From DASQDN01 sp963825845 (lineage in GTDB: Bacteria; Acidobacteriota; Terriglobia; Bryobacterales; Bryobacteraceae): DNA of 64,000 bases. Shown one piece after another: positions 1-11,801 of this stretch. Within the stretch, counting starts at the first letter, position 1, and each line of letters opens with the position of its first letter. Location of the stretch: contig CAWGVL010000064.1 in assembly GCA_963825845.1 (NCBI GenBank), positions 1-64,000 on the forward strand, written 5' to 3'. Below the pieces are notes generated by a model that worked only from the letters and a program-made list of their open reading frames with translations, did no database searches and was not told where the DNA came from. The translations under genes and the position numbers were made by a program.

Positions 1-2
1 GT

Positions 3-377
3 GCTAACTATTCGGGGCTGAGCGACGCGACGGCGATCTCGCCGGCGGAACTGGTGGCGGTGCTGCGGCAGGCCGAGGGGGTGCTGCCGGGGCTCTTGAA
101 GCCGCGGCCGATCCTCGATGCGCAGAAGCAGCCGGTGGCGGTCGGGGTGGCGGTGATGGCGAAGACCGGGACGATGAATTTCGTCAGCGGGCTGGCCGGG
201 TACCTGACCGGGCGGCGGCGGATGGCGTTCGCGATCCTCGCGTCGGACCCGGCCTTGCGGGCGCGGATCCGGCCGGACCAGCGGGACGATCCGCCGGGCA
301 ACGACGGCTGGGTGCGGCGGGCGAAGGCGCAGGAGCAGGCGCTGCTCCGGCGCTGGGGGGCGCTGCACGCGGCTTGA
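3..377 (+). CDS. D-alanyl-D-alanine carboxypeptidase/endopeptidase, PBP4 type, C-terminal fragment
   Basis: The reading frame is open from base 3 and has no start in the window, so only the last ~124 residues are present. The C-terminal penicillin-binding motif KTGTMN is visible near the middle, followed by the FVSGLAGYLTG strand typical of the PBP4/DacB class, and the start of the fragment resembles the SGLS segment seen after the SxN motif. Enzymes of this class trim peptidoglycan cross-links in the periplasm. GC content is very high, as in the next 4 kb and unlike the rest of the window. No frameshift is evident. The family call rests on the KTG box and its surroundings. Confidence 0.72.
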   Translation, partial: ANYSGLSDATAISPAELVAVLRQAEGVLPGLLKPRPILDAQKQPVAVGVAVMAKTGTMNFVSGLAGYLTGRRRMAFAILASDPALRARIRPDQRDDPPGNDGWVRRAKAQEQALLRRWGALHAA

Positions 378-482
378 GCGCGGCGCAGTCATGGCTAACG
401 CAGCAGCGCCCCCCCCCGATTTAGACGATAAGTCTTTAGCGGGCGGCGAAGAGGGCGGGGTGGCCGGAGCTTCGGCAACAAC

Positions 483-1467
483 TCAGATTACACCCTCGCG
501 CGTATAGTAGGCGCGCAGCCTCGGATCGAGCAACACCGGCCGGTGGAACTGAAACAGCGAAAAGGTCCGGACAGAGTTGGCTTCAATAATGGTCCAGGAA
601 TCCGGGGTTATCACGATATCCCAGCCGACGTAGCGACGGGGAAAGCGCCGGGCGACGCATAGCAAGCCCGCGCACGTCTCGGCGAACCGTGGAATGATCT
701 CACCGTCAATCTGTGTTCCGGTATCGGGGTGGGTCTCGTGTCGCGTTCGGCTCCGGTCGAAGCGGGGCTGCGGATCCCCGGCCCCATTCGCCCGGATGCG
801 AATCGATCCCGACGCCGAGGCCCCAGCCCCCAACTGCTTCGACCCCGTCGGCAAGCGACGACCCAAAGCGGTGAGCTGCCGCCGCGACGAAGATATCCTT
901 CCGGTCGTAATCCCAGGCGGTCAGGATCCGGATCGTGTTGGCCGAATGGGGATAGATCGCTGCGGCGTAGGCGTGCTGCTGGACGCGGGGCGTTGCGAAC
1001 TCGCCGGGGCGTGGCGCTGGGTCCGGACTGCCCGGGCGGACCATTCGGATCCCCCCGCCGCCGCCGACGCTTTCGGCGCGGCTTCACCACCAGCTCACCA
1101 TGCATGCAAAGCAGGGATTTGAAGTCCTTGGCGTCGTCAACGTATAATATATAAGCCGGCCCCCAGAATTTTCGGCCAAAACCGGCGAGTATCTCCTGCC
1201 AATCGCATGCATGTAGAGCGCGAATACTACCTTGTCTAGGCAGCAAACCACTTCTGAAGGGTCCAGTTTCTTTCGCAGCGCACCTGCGCTGGAGTTAGGG
1301 AAATAGTCCTCCGGCCGATAGTTCGTGAAATCGAATTCGAAGGCCCGCTCGGGGTAGAACCCGTGGATGCGGCAATACTGGAATTGCCGCATCGTCACCC
1401 CCGGATACTTGCCCCGGAGGAAGTTAAGAAATATGCGGGCACTCCGCGGACCTGCCCGTCCTGCCAT
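483..1467 (-). CDS. sugar-transfer-associated ATP-grasp protein, frameshifted
   Basis: Conserved segments lie in order in three reading frames. The N-terminal part (about 1100-1467) has a FGFYPE/YRPEDYF-like region. A middle part has GELVVKP and a glycine-rich loop, then HSANTIRILT, which matches the xNTIR(I/V)xT motif of the family. The C-terminal part has RYVGWDI, ITPD and IIEAN, the metal-binding acidic motif of the ATP-grasp fold, and ends AYYTREGVI. Members are found in capsule and exopolysaccharide loci and are thought to ligate carboxylates, but the substrate is unknown. At least three indels split the frame (near 1200, 1040 and 760). The start at 1467 is a guess. The family call is fairly secure; function is not. 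Confidence 0.6.
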
Positions 1468-1842
1468 TTAGGTCACCTCGCGGTACCTCTGTCAGAGCCG
1501 TAGCAACGGATAGCTTCGGGAAGTGCCACGCACTCGGCTTTTAATCTGCCTAAATTCTACTCAAATCGCCGCTTCGTCAAGCAGAACAACGCCTCGGTTA
1601 GGCAAGGCGCCTATTCGGACGAACGACGGTCGCGCCGGGTTGGGGGTGGGATAGGCCGTCGCGCCATTGCGCTGTTCGAAATTGTCCCGCGAGATCGGTC
1701 GGCCTCCAATCAGATGACCGTCCCCTTGGTGATGTTGTCATCGGAGGCGACCCCGACCATGGCGTTGCGTTCACCCGGCTCCTTTGCCGCAGATGCGGCG
1801 AAGGGCCCTGGCCGGTGCCTGGGTGGCCGGGCGGACCTGGGA
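1468..1842. other. intergenic stretch, 375 bases
   Basis: No intact gene is visible. It contains a short segment resembling part of the neighbouring TerB gene (1711-1770) in the same orientation. The left part (1480-1600) has lower GC than its surroundings. No convincing terminator or promoter was recognised. Confidence 0.4.
1711..1770 (-). repeat. partial second copy of the TerB N-terminal segment
   Basis: Read on the minus strand this encodes NAMVGVASDDNITKG followed shortly by a stop. It matches AAMVGVSASDENIT in the TerB gene at about 2185-2245, and the DNA is similar too, including the run encoding DNIT. It looks like the remnant of a duplicated TerB-type gene or an internal duplication broken by indels. 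The flanks do not continue the similarity in any frame I could follow. Confidence 0.4.
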
Positions 1843-2311
1843 TCAGGCGTCGGCGGGGAGGCGGCGGTGGCGGGCGGCGCTGCCGCGCTCGATGGCGGCG
1901 GCGTGCAGACGGCTCGATGTCGAGGTCGTGGCGCAGCTCGAGCAGGAACTGCAGCTCGGCCTGGAAGGCGTGGCCGTCGGCGGCGGCGACGTCGCAGCAG
2001 AGCGCGTAAGCGGTCTCGCGCAGCGCGTCGGGCAGCGCGTCGCGCATCAGGCCGAAGAGCGCGTCGAGGCCGTCCTCCTCGCTCAAGAGGTCGAAGACGG
2101 TCTGGCCGATGGTGCGCAGCCGGTCGCGGTCGTAGCCCTCGAAGATCGGCAGCGTGTCGACCATGCGGCTGATCGAGAGCAACTCACGCGCGGTGGTGAT
2201 GTTCTCGTCGGAGGCCGAAACACCGACCATTGCCGCCACCAGGGCATCCTGGGCCGTAAAGAGGCGGGGAAAGTCCGAGCGGCCATGGCGCCCTCGTTGC
2301 GGAGTCGGCAC
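1843..2311 (-). CDS. TerB-family (tellurite resistance TerB-like) protein, one frameshift
   Basis: The protein is all-helical and about 150 residues long, with an early ALVAAMVGVSASDENIT segment and later LLSEEDGLD and DVAAADGH, the acidic metal-binding type repeats of the TerB fold. One indel near 1915 shifts the frame. After correcting it the C-terminus reads HAAAIERGSAARHRRL and stops at 1843, a normal length for the family; uncorrected, the frame runs into low-complexity Pro/Arg. These proteins are often found with stress or envelope genes, but a specific role cannot be read here. It lies directly downstream of the caspase gene on the same strand, so the two may be co-transcribed. The start is uncertain. 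Confidence 0.6.
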
Positions 2312-2369
2312 GCTTGTATTGGGCCGCGGCGGGCCGGCAAGCGCCGGCCCCGCGCTGGTGTCGTCGCTT

Positions 2370-4317
2370 CTACTGCAGCGCCTTCAGGCGTGGGTCGACT
2401 GCGTCGAAGCCGTTGGCCTGGGCTTCCTCGAGCCAGTGCCGGGCCTGCACCGGATCACGTTCGACCCCGAGGCCGCTCACGTAGAGCAGCGCGAGGTTCA
2501 TCTGTCCGTAGCCGTTTCCGGCGTCGGCCGCCTTGCGGTACCAGCGGGCCGCCGCGGCCGGATCCTCGAGGACGCCGCCGCCGGTCTGGAACATGCCGCC
2601 GTAGGTGTTCTGCGAATCGGGATCGCCGCCGTTCGCCGCCTGGGCGACCAGCGTGACGATCTCGGCGGGTGCGAGGGCGCCGGTCGCGTCCGTGCCGAGC
2701 GCCCGCTGGAACGCGGCCGCGGCCTGTTGCGAGCCGGGGCCGAACTTCCCGTCCAGCCCGCCGTGGTAGTAGCCGAGGGCGTGCAGCGCGATCTGGATCA
2801 GGTAGTCGGAATGCTGGCCTTGAGCCGTTGGACCGACTTGGCGGAGAGGTCGGCCTCCGGAGGAAGCCCGCTCAAGGCGGCACCGGGCGCGGACGACTTG
2901 TCGGAAGGTGGGGGGACGAGCGTCAGATTGCGTTCCGCCGGCGGGGCCATCGCCACGGTGATGTCCTTGGAGGCCGCCTGCGCCGGGGCGGGGGGCGCCG
3001 CCGGAGTTGCGGCGATGGGCGGTGCTGTCGCGGCTCGGCCGGCGCCGTGTTCTGGGCTGAGCGCAGTTGCGCCATGGTGTCGCGGACGAGGGCGGTCCAG
3101 GCTCCGTCGGGGAAGCGCGCGACGTAGGCCTCCATGCCGCCCACGTCGCGGGAGGCGAGGAGCTGGTTGCTGAGCAGGCCCTCCAGCAGATACTGCGCGG
3201 TGGCGGCGTTGGCGCCGTCCGGGTAGCGGTGCAGGAACTGCTCGAAGGCCGCCGGGTCGCGGCTGTTGCGCAGCGTCGTCCACGCGGCGGCTTCGGCGGC
3301 CGGATCGCGCAGGATGCTCAGCCGGTCGCGCGCCGCGCCGACCAGCTTGCTGTCGGGATGTTGCGCGATGAAGGCGTCGACGGCGGCCGGATCGTCGGTG
3401 TCGACCTGGCTCCAGGCGATGTAGTCGTCCGGAAGCGTCGGCGGCAGCGGCGCGACCTTGACCGGGTTGAAGTCGAACTCACCGCCGAGCATCGCCTCTT
3501 CGACCCACGGGATTTGCCGGCCGTTGGTTGCCTGCACCACGTCCTGCTTCACTCCGCCGAACATGATGCGGACGTCGGTGTTCGGCGCTGCGATATGGGC
3601 GAGCAGCGCCTTGGTGAAGGGGCTGTTGCGCTGGTGGCTGCCGTCGAGCGCGACGTTGCCGGGCGAGGTGGCGTAGGCGATGAACATGCCGCTGGCCTGC
3701 TGCACGTCCATCGGCGCGAGGCCCTCGTTCGTCTGGACGCTGCGGCCGAGCTGTGCGTTCCTGGCCTGAAGCATCTTGGCCAGCGGGTTGTCGCGGCAGG
3801 CGTCGAGGATCACCATCTTGAGGTTGGCGTTGGTGTAGTCGAGCGCGTTGCGGACGTCGCTCAGGGCCAGCGTCCCGTAGGTCAGATCGAGCTCGTTCTG
3901 GATCTGCGCATGGACCGGCACCAGGTAGTTCTCGCCCCTCAGCGCCATGCCGTGGCCGGCGTAGTAGAAGAGCGCGACGTCGGCGCCGCTCGCCGAGCTG
4001 CCGAAGTCGCGCAAGGCGCGGCGCATTTCTTCGGCGTTGCCGTCGATGACCCGCGTCACCTTGAAGTGCAGGCCCTCCAGCGCGTCGGCGATGTCGCTGG
4101 CGTCGTTGGGCGGGTTCGGCAGCGTGCCGAGATCGCCGTAGGCGCCGTTGCCGATGACCAGCGCCACCCGGGTCCCCGTCAGATCTGCCGTCGCCGGCGG
4201 CTCGGCTGCCGGCAGCTGGCTCGCGAACAGCATCAGCAGCGCCACCGCGCCGGCGAGGGCCGAGAGCGGCCGGCGCACCGCGGTGACGAACAGAGAGAGC
4301 GGCAGGACCAGTCGCAT
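2370..4317 (-). CDS. secreted caspase-family (C14) protein with peptidoglycan-binding and Sel1 repeats, two frameshifts
   Basis: An N-terminal hydrophobic signal (SALAGAVALLMLFASQLPA) precedes a caspase-like p20 domain starting RVALVIGNGAY. The catalytic His is in FYYAGHGM and the catalytic Cys in ILDACRDNP. A Pro/Ala-rich linker follows. After an indel near 3000 and another near 2815 the frame resumes as a peptidoglycan-binding-type repeat (ALGYYHGGLDGKFGPGS) and then Sel1-type repeats (ARWYRKAADAGNGYGQMNLALLY). Both His and Cys are kept, so it is probably an active peptidase acting in the envelope. The start at 4317 is chosen because the signal peptide begins there. GC content and style match the preceding alphaproteobacterial-type genes. 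Confidence 0.7.
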
Positions 4318-4637
4318 GCGGCACCCCATGACGTTCCGCGCCGGTCGGACAGGAATGAACCCGCCGGCGCTCGTTCGGCTCGGGGACCGACATCCCGACA
4401 TGCAATGCCCCGCGCCGAACAGGCGGCGAAAGGGCGTCACCCCGATTCGAATATCGTTCGCGATAGCGCGAAACTGGTCCCCAAGCCAGCAGTAAAGCAC
4501 ATCCAGCGATTTCATGCATCTCCCCGACCAGGAAATCCGCGGTAAGCGCACGTCGCGGCTTTGGCGGCGGCGGGGCAGACGTGCTATGAAGGGTCGCCGG
4601 CCGCTCGGCGCGGGGAGTGAAAGGCTTGGGGGAGGGA
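4318..4637. other. divergent intergenic region, about 320 bases, with the base-composition change at its right end
   Basis: It separates the leftward caspase gene from a rightward frame. Promoters for both would be expected here, but none is clear. From roughly 4,650-4,750 onward GC content and gene style change to those of the rest of the window. Confidence 0.35.
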
Positions 4638-5800
4638 ATGGACACACGTCTCGTCGCACTCGTGCTGTGCCTGGCTTTTGGCGCTTCCGCCGTCCTCCGG
4701 TGCGCAGACGTTCCTCGCGCCGACGCCCAGGTGCCGCCCCGCGCACGCCTCCTGTGGGGCTATCTCCGGGGCAAGGCGAAGCTGAATGGCCTCCCGGTGG
4801 AGTACATCGTCGAAACGACGGCGAAGTGCAATCTGTACTGCCCGATGTGCCCTCGCGAAACGCACAAGCAACCAAAAGAGGACATGGCGGACGAGATCTT
4901 CGAACGTCTTGTCACGGGAGCGGGCGATCAGCCGAGCACATGATGCTGATCGGTTTAGGTGAACCGCTTCTCGATCCGAAGATTTTCGACCGAATCGAGT
5001 ATTGCGCACGAACACAACATCTCGACCCTGCTTTCAACCAACGGCACTCTCCTTGACGAAGCCAGCGCTGAAAAATTGCTCGCAACGCCGCTCGAACACA
5101 TTACGTTCAGCTTCGACGGATCGACGAAAGAATCGTTCGAGTACTACCGCAAAGGCGCGCGCTTCGAGCGGGTCCGAGACAACTTTCTCCGCTTTGCCCG
5201 TCTGAAGCACGAGCGGAAGCGCAAGCTGCAGGTCGTCGTGCAGATGGTGCGGATGGAGAAGAACTGGGACGAAGTGGATGACTTCGTGCGGTTCTGGCGC
5301 GCTGTGCCCGGGAGTGGATCAGGTTCGAATCAAAGCGGACGAAACGAACCTGATGCAGCCCGATCGCGGGCATGCGGCCGAGGATTGGACTCATCCCGTG
5401 CCACTATCTTTGGCGCGGTCCGATGTACGTGAAGCACAACGGCGACGTATATCCGTGCTGCCAAAGCTACATGCTCGACGCGTTGCCGGTTGGCAACGTG
5501 GGCCGGCAGTCACTGGACGAGATCTGGAATGGCGAGCCGATGCAGCATATGCGGCGTCTGCATACGTCAAAGCGGGCGGGTGAGATCGACGCGTGCGCAC
5601 AGTGCTGCACGACCATCCCCCACCCTGCGCTGGTGGCCGGTAGTCTCCTGCTACACGGCCGCACCGTACGAACGTTGTTGCCGTGGGTAGAACGTCTCGC
5701 CTACTTCTCCAAACTGCCCCAGCGGCTGCTGAAGCCGCCTAAACCCGCTGCGACGGCCGCCGCCGACCTCGTTCAGATCGAGACAGCGGGCAAGGAGTAG
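4638..5800 (+). CDS. radical SAM/SPASM domain protein, several frameshifts
   Basis: The 4Fe-4S cluster motif CNLYCPMC (CxxxCxxC) follows VEYIVETTAK at about 4800-4850. Downstream fragments in other frames continue the fold: LIGLGEPLLDP, LSTNGTLLDEA and HITFSFDGSTKESFE. The C-terminal SPASM-type part has YPCCQSY and CAQCC, which would bind auxiliary clusters. At least three indels break the frame (near 4930, 5000 and 5310-5380). Such enzymes modify peptides or other substrates by radical chemistry; the substrate is unknown. The first ~30 residues (from MDTRLVALVL) look like a signal peptide, odd for a cytosolic radical SAM enzyme. Clear family sequence starts only near 4735, so the true start may be lost at a junction. 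dprA follows after 68 bases. Confidence 0.7.
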
Positions 5801-5868
5801 TTGTTCCCTGATCCCGTTGCTGCTCGGGGCCTGAGAACTAACCGCGCCTTCCGCCACTTCCTCAGGGA

Positions 5869-7026
5869 ATGCCCGTTTCGACTTACACCCTCACCCGTGA
5901 ACAGGAACTGCACTGGCTTGCTTTAAAGATGACACCCGGGCTGGGTACACGCAGCGCAGCGCAACTGGTTCAGAAGCTTCGCACGCCGGAAGCTATCTTT
6001 CGCGCTTCCGTTACGGAACTCGAAGGGCACGGCTTGGCCCGGTCTATTGCGCAGTCCATCGCCAGTGGATGCGCCTTCGAAGATGCGGCCGATCAGCAGA
6101 ATAAACTCGCGGAGTTCGGATCGGAGATCATCCCCATCAGCGATCCCAGGTATCCGCAACGTCTCCGCGAAATCTATGATCCGCCTGTAGTGCTCTTCGC
6201 GCGCGGGCGAGTCGAGCTATTAGACACGCTGATGATCGCTGTAGTGGGCACTCGCCGACCCTCACAATACGGGGTCGCAGCCACGGAGAAGCTTTCAACC
6301 GACCTCGCCACGGCGGGGCTTACAATCGTGAGTGGGATGGCCCGCGGCATCGACACCGCGGCCCATAAAGCTGCGCTAAGTGTCGACGGCGCGACGGTGG
6401 CGGTATTTGGATGTGGCGTCGACTTGGTGTATCCTGCAGAAAACCGCAAGTTGGCCGCCACCCTCGCGGAGAAGGGCTTGGTGCTCTCCGAATTCGCGAT
6501 GGGGGCTCCGCCGTACCCTCAGAACTTTCCAATTCGAAATCGGGTTGTGAGTGGGATGAGTATTGGTGTCCTGGTAGTCGAAGGAGCGCAGTATAGTGGT
6601 TCTGCTATCACGGCGCGCTTGGCAATGGACCAGCAGAGAGAGGTGTTCGCCGTGCCGGGAAACATCACGAACAAGATGAGCTGGGGACCCAACTTGTTGA
6701 TTAAACAAGGGGCTAAGTTGGTGCAGGAATGGAATGATGTGGTTGTGGAGCTTACGCCGGATGATCGTCGCCGGCTTATTGTCGATGGGCAACCAAATCT
6801 TCCGGAACCTAAAGAAACTCAAGAAGAAACCGATACTCCATTGAACAAATTGTCCGGGGAGATCGTCTCGAAATTAAGGGTGGACGAACCGATGCATCTG
6901 GATAGTTTGCTCGAAACTTTAGAGCACTGCTCATCATCCGAAGTGATTGCAGCCCTCTTTGAGTTGGAACTGCTCGGAAAGGTTCGTCAACTACCTGGGC
7001 GCAACTTTGTTAGAGTGTCGTGGTAA
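5869..7026 (+). CDS. dprA: DNA-processing protein DprA
   Basis: 385 residues, full length and intact. An N-terminal helical (SAM/HhH-like) region precedes the Rossmann-like DprA core, with AVVGTRRPSQYG, IVSGMARGIDTAAHKAAL, VAVFGCGVDLVYPAEN and the late SGSAITARLAMDQ and VFAVPGN motifs. The C-terminal winged-helix part (residues ~315-385, MHLDSLLETL to LPGRNFVRV) is present. DprA binds incoming single-stranded DNA and loads RecA during transformation. It is followed after 17 bases by topA, a widely conserved gene order. Apart from one later indel-free block, it is the only intact gene in the first 9.5 kb, which argues that the breaks around it are local errors. Confidence 0.95.
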   Translation: MPVSTYTLTREQELHWLALKMTPGLGTRSAAQLVQKLRTPEAIFRASVTELEGHGLARSIAQSIASGCAFEDAADQQNKLAEFGSEIIPISDPRYPQRLREIYDPPVVLFARGRVELLDTLMIAVVGTRRPSQYGVAATEKLSTDLATAGLTIVSGMARGIDTAAHKAALSVDGATVAVFGCGVDLVYPAENRKLAATLAEKGLVLSEFAMGAPPYPQNFPIRNRVVSGMSIGVLVVEGAQYSGSAITARLAMDQQREVFAVPGNITNKMSWGPNLLIKQGAKLVQEWNDVVVELTPDDRRRLIVDGQPNLPEPKETQEETDTPLNKLSGEIVSKLRVDEPMHLDSLLETLEHCSSSEVIAALFELELLGKVRQLPGRNFVRVSW

Positions 7027-7043
7027 TTTGTTGACCGTCAGTT

Positions 7044-9516
<2,473 letters not shown>

Positions 9517-9518
9517 AC

Positions 9519-9809
9519 ATGACACTGGAAGAGCTACGCAGATCCAACCGTGACACGATCCTCGCCTTGGCGGCGCGCCACGGTGCGCAGAACGTCCGGG
9601 TTTTCGGATCTATCGCTCGGGGCGAAGCTACAGAATGTAGTGACATTGATTTACTGGTTGAGCTTCGGCCAGAACGGAGCCTCATGGATCTGGGGGGCCT
9701 TCTCATGGATTTGCAGGCAAGTATCGGCGTACGGGTCGACGTCGCCACCGAACGAATGCTTCGCCCGGAAGTGCGCCGCCGGGTGCTCGCAGAAGCCGTT
9801 CCGCTTTGA
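9519..9809 (+). CDS. MNT-domain nucleotidyltransferase, antitoxin of a HEPN/MNT pair
   Basis: 96 residues with the minimal nucleotidyltransferase signature VFGSIARGEATECSDIDLLVE: GS followed by DxD, where the two aspartates would bind metal. In known HEPN/MNT pairs this protein AMPylates the HEPN partner and so silences it. It starts 2 bases after the topA stop and its stop overlaps the next start (TTGA), so the two genes are translationally coupled. This fits a toxin-antitoxin module; activity is inferred from the motif only. Confidence 0.85.
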   Translation: MTLEELRRSNRDTILALAARHGAQNVRVFGSIARGEATECSDIDLLVELRPERSLMDLGGLLMDLQASIGVRVDVATERMLRPEVRRRVLAEAVPL

Positions 9810-10153
9810 GAGACGATCGAGACCGACTACGAGATATCCTTCGTGCGATAGACCGCATTCTGGAGGGAACTCTTGCGGGACGATCGGAGTTTCAAAACGA
9901 TGTTAAGCTCCAGGTTTGGGTTCTTTATCACCTGCAGATCATCGGCGAGGCCTCGCGCAGCCTCAGCGAAGAATTGCGCCAGAGCTACCCGGATCCGGTA
10001 TGGTCGAAGGCGGTAGGATTGCGAAACATACTGGTTCACCACTACTTCGAAATCGATGAGGAATTGGTGTGGCAGGTAGTCGAGCGCGATCTGCCTTCCT
10101 TTCGCGATCTCGTCGTCAGAGTCTTAGACAGAATCTCTGGTGCGGACGAGTAG
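9806..10153 (+). CDS. HEPN-domain (DUF86) ribonuclease toxin, HepT-like
   Basis: 115 residues, all-helical, with the HEPN catalytic Rx4-6H motif visible as RNILVHHYF and an adjacent tyrosine as in HepT proteins. The TTG start overlaps the MNT gene stop. HEPN proteins of this family are RNases whose activity is blocked by AMPylation from the MNT partner. The gene ends 15 bases before a convergent phosphatase gene. The order here is antitoxin first, toxin second. No frameshift is seen, although the topA gene just upstream has many. Confidence 0.85.
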   Translation: MRDDRDRLRDILRAIDRILEGTLAGRSEFQNDVKLQVWVLYHLQIIGEASRSLSEELRQSYPDPVWSKAVGLRNILVHHYFEIDEELVWQVVERDLPSFRDLVVRVLDRISGADE

Positions 10154-10168
10154 CTTGCTCATCACAAA

Positions 10169-11779
10169 CTAACAACGCTTCGCCACAACCAGCGTCAGGT
10201 CATCGGCAACTGGGGATCCCGCGCTGAATTTGGTCACAGCCCTCGCAACCGCTTCCACGATCTCATTCGGCGTCCGCGAATAGTTCTCTTGCAGAACTCT
10301 TTCCAGGCGCCCTTCTTCGAACTCCTGCCCCTCGGGATTTGCTGCCTCAGTCACTCCATCGCTATATAACAACAACGAATCACCCGGATTTAGATGAACG
10401 CGATAGGCATCGTACCTGGCCGAAGCAAGAATTCCCATCAATAACCCACCGCCTTCCAGCCTCTCGATGTGTCCATCAGCCCGGGCGATCAAGGGAGGAT
10501 TGTGTCCCGCATTGGCATACACTAGCTCACCGGTTGCTGGATCGAGTACGGAGAAAAAGAAGCTGATGAATCGATTCGACGGGCAGGTAGCCGCCGTTGC
10601 CCGATTCAGCCGCATCATCATCTCAGCCACGTCCGGCGGTTCCTCTGCAAGGACGCGGACGCGAGCGTGAAGACTCGTCATCAGAAGGGCTGCAGGCATC
10701 GCTTTGCCCGAGACATCCCCTAAAGCAATGGCGACGCGGCCGTCCTTGTATGGCAGGAAGTCGTAATAGTCACCGCCGACGGTTCTGCAGGCGGCGTTGT
10801 GCCCCGCTAACTCGATTCCCGGTACTCGCGGCGCCTGCGTGGGAAGCAAACCCTGCTGAATCAGCGCCGCTTGCTCGAGATCCTTGGCCAGGATACGCCG
10901 GCTCTGCTCGACCTCATTGAGCCTGGCGTGTTCGATGCGAATGGCCGCGACGTTCGCCAGCACGGTCAGAAAGCTCAGGTCCTCGGCGGAAAACTGCCGG
11001 GTCAACGAAGGCGAATCGACATAGATGAGCCCAATCACGTCGTCCTTCGTCTGCAGAGGTACGGCCATCAGCATCCGCACCTGCTGCTGGACGAGACTGT
11101 GCATCGCGCGAAACGCTTCGTCAGATTGGACATCATTCACCAGAATCGACTCTTTCGCTCCGAGCACGCGATCTCGCACTCCGCTGCTGATCCTGAAGTT
11201 CTCGCCGCGTGCCGCCTTCGGGACCAGCGATTCACCTTCAAGGGTCAGCAAGACACCGCGCTCTGCGTTCACCGAATCGACCGCCAGATCCAGAATCAGC
11301 GTGAATAGCTCCTCTAACGGCCTATGTCCCGCTAGTTCTTGTCCGGCACGAATCAGCGCATCGATCCGGTTCCCCGCGACGGGTCGATCGGATGTAATTG
11401 CATGCGTTAGATCGGTGGCGAAGGTTGTCGATCGTGTCCGCTCTTCGCGTCCGTCAAACACGACTACGGTCTGCTCGAATTTTCTGCCCGGCTCGTCGAA
11501 TGCCATCGTCAGGTGACCGGCAAGGATTTGGTCGCCTGCTTTCAAACGCGTCGGACAATCGATCCGCTGCCCGTTCACGACAGTGCCGTTTTTACTACCG
11601 ACGTCGACTACTTGCCAGCCTTCAGCATCCTGCTGAAACACCAGATGCTGCCGTGACAGGCCGTTGTCCTCGGGGAAGGACAGATCGTTTGTTGCGGACC
11701 TACCGAGGGCCATGCGTGGCCCGACGAGCTTCACGGGCGTAACCTTCCCATCGGGGGTCAGAATGGAAAGTTCAGGCAT
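10169..11779 (-). CDS. PP2C-type (SpoIIE/RsbU) serine phosphatase with FHA and GAF domains
   Basis: About 536 residues from the MPELSILTPDG start, which is preferred because an upstream start would run into tadA. Residues ~20-90 form an FHA domain (MALGRSATNDLSF, LSRQHL, VGSKNGTVVNG) that binds phosphothreonine. Residues ~150-300 form a GAF domain, followed by a short coiled linker (EQAALIQQGLLP). The C-terminal ~220 residues are a PP2C/SpoIIE domain with GGDYYDF, LGDVSGKAMPAALLM, AGHNPP and LLLYSDGVTEA carrying the metal-binding aspartates. Likely role: phosphatase in an anti-sigma or other partner-switching pathway answering to a threonine kinase. tadA is 22 bases upstream on the same strand. 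Confidence 0.9.
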   Translation of the reverse strand: MPELSILTPDGKVTPVKLVGPRMALGRSATNDLSFPEDNGLSRQHLVFQQDAEGWQVVDVGSKNGTVVNGQRIDCPTRLKAGDQILAGHLTMAFDEPGRKFEQTVVVFDGREERTRSTTFATDLTHAITSDRPVAGNRIDALIRAGQELAGHRPLEELFTLILDLAVDSVNAERGVLLTLEGESLVPKAARGENFRISSGVRDRVLGAKESILVNDVQSDEAFRAMHSLVQQQVRMLMAVPLQTKDDVIGLIYVDSPSLTRQFSAEDLSFLTVLANVAAIRIEHARLNEVEQSRRILAKDLEQAALIQQGLLPTQAPRVPGIELAGHNAACRTVGGDYYDFLPYKDGRVAIALGDVSGKAMPAALLMTSLHARVRVLAEEPPDVAEMMMRLNRATAATCPSNRFISFFFSVLDPATGELVYANAGHNPPLIARADGHIERLEGGGLLMGILASARYDAYRVHLNPGDSLLLYSDGVTEAANPEGQEFEEGRLERVLQENYSRTPNEIVEAVARAVTKFSAGSPVADDLTLVVAKRC

Positions 11780-11801
11780 CGTTCCATAGTAAACAACGGC
11801 A

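Noticed and set aside
410..418. Run of nine C as a programmed frameshift site
   Set aside because: It is in a short intergenic gap, not within a gene; it more likely marks a place prone to sequencing error.
3067..4545. Long frame antisense to the caspase gene
   Set aside because: The opposite strand has the caspase motifs and signal peptide; this frame is a shadow.
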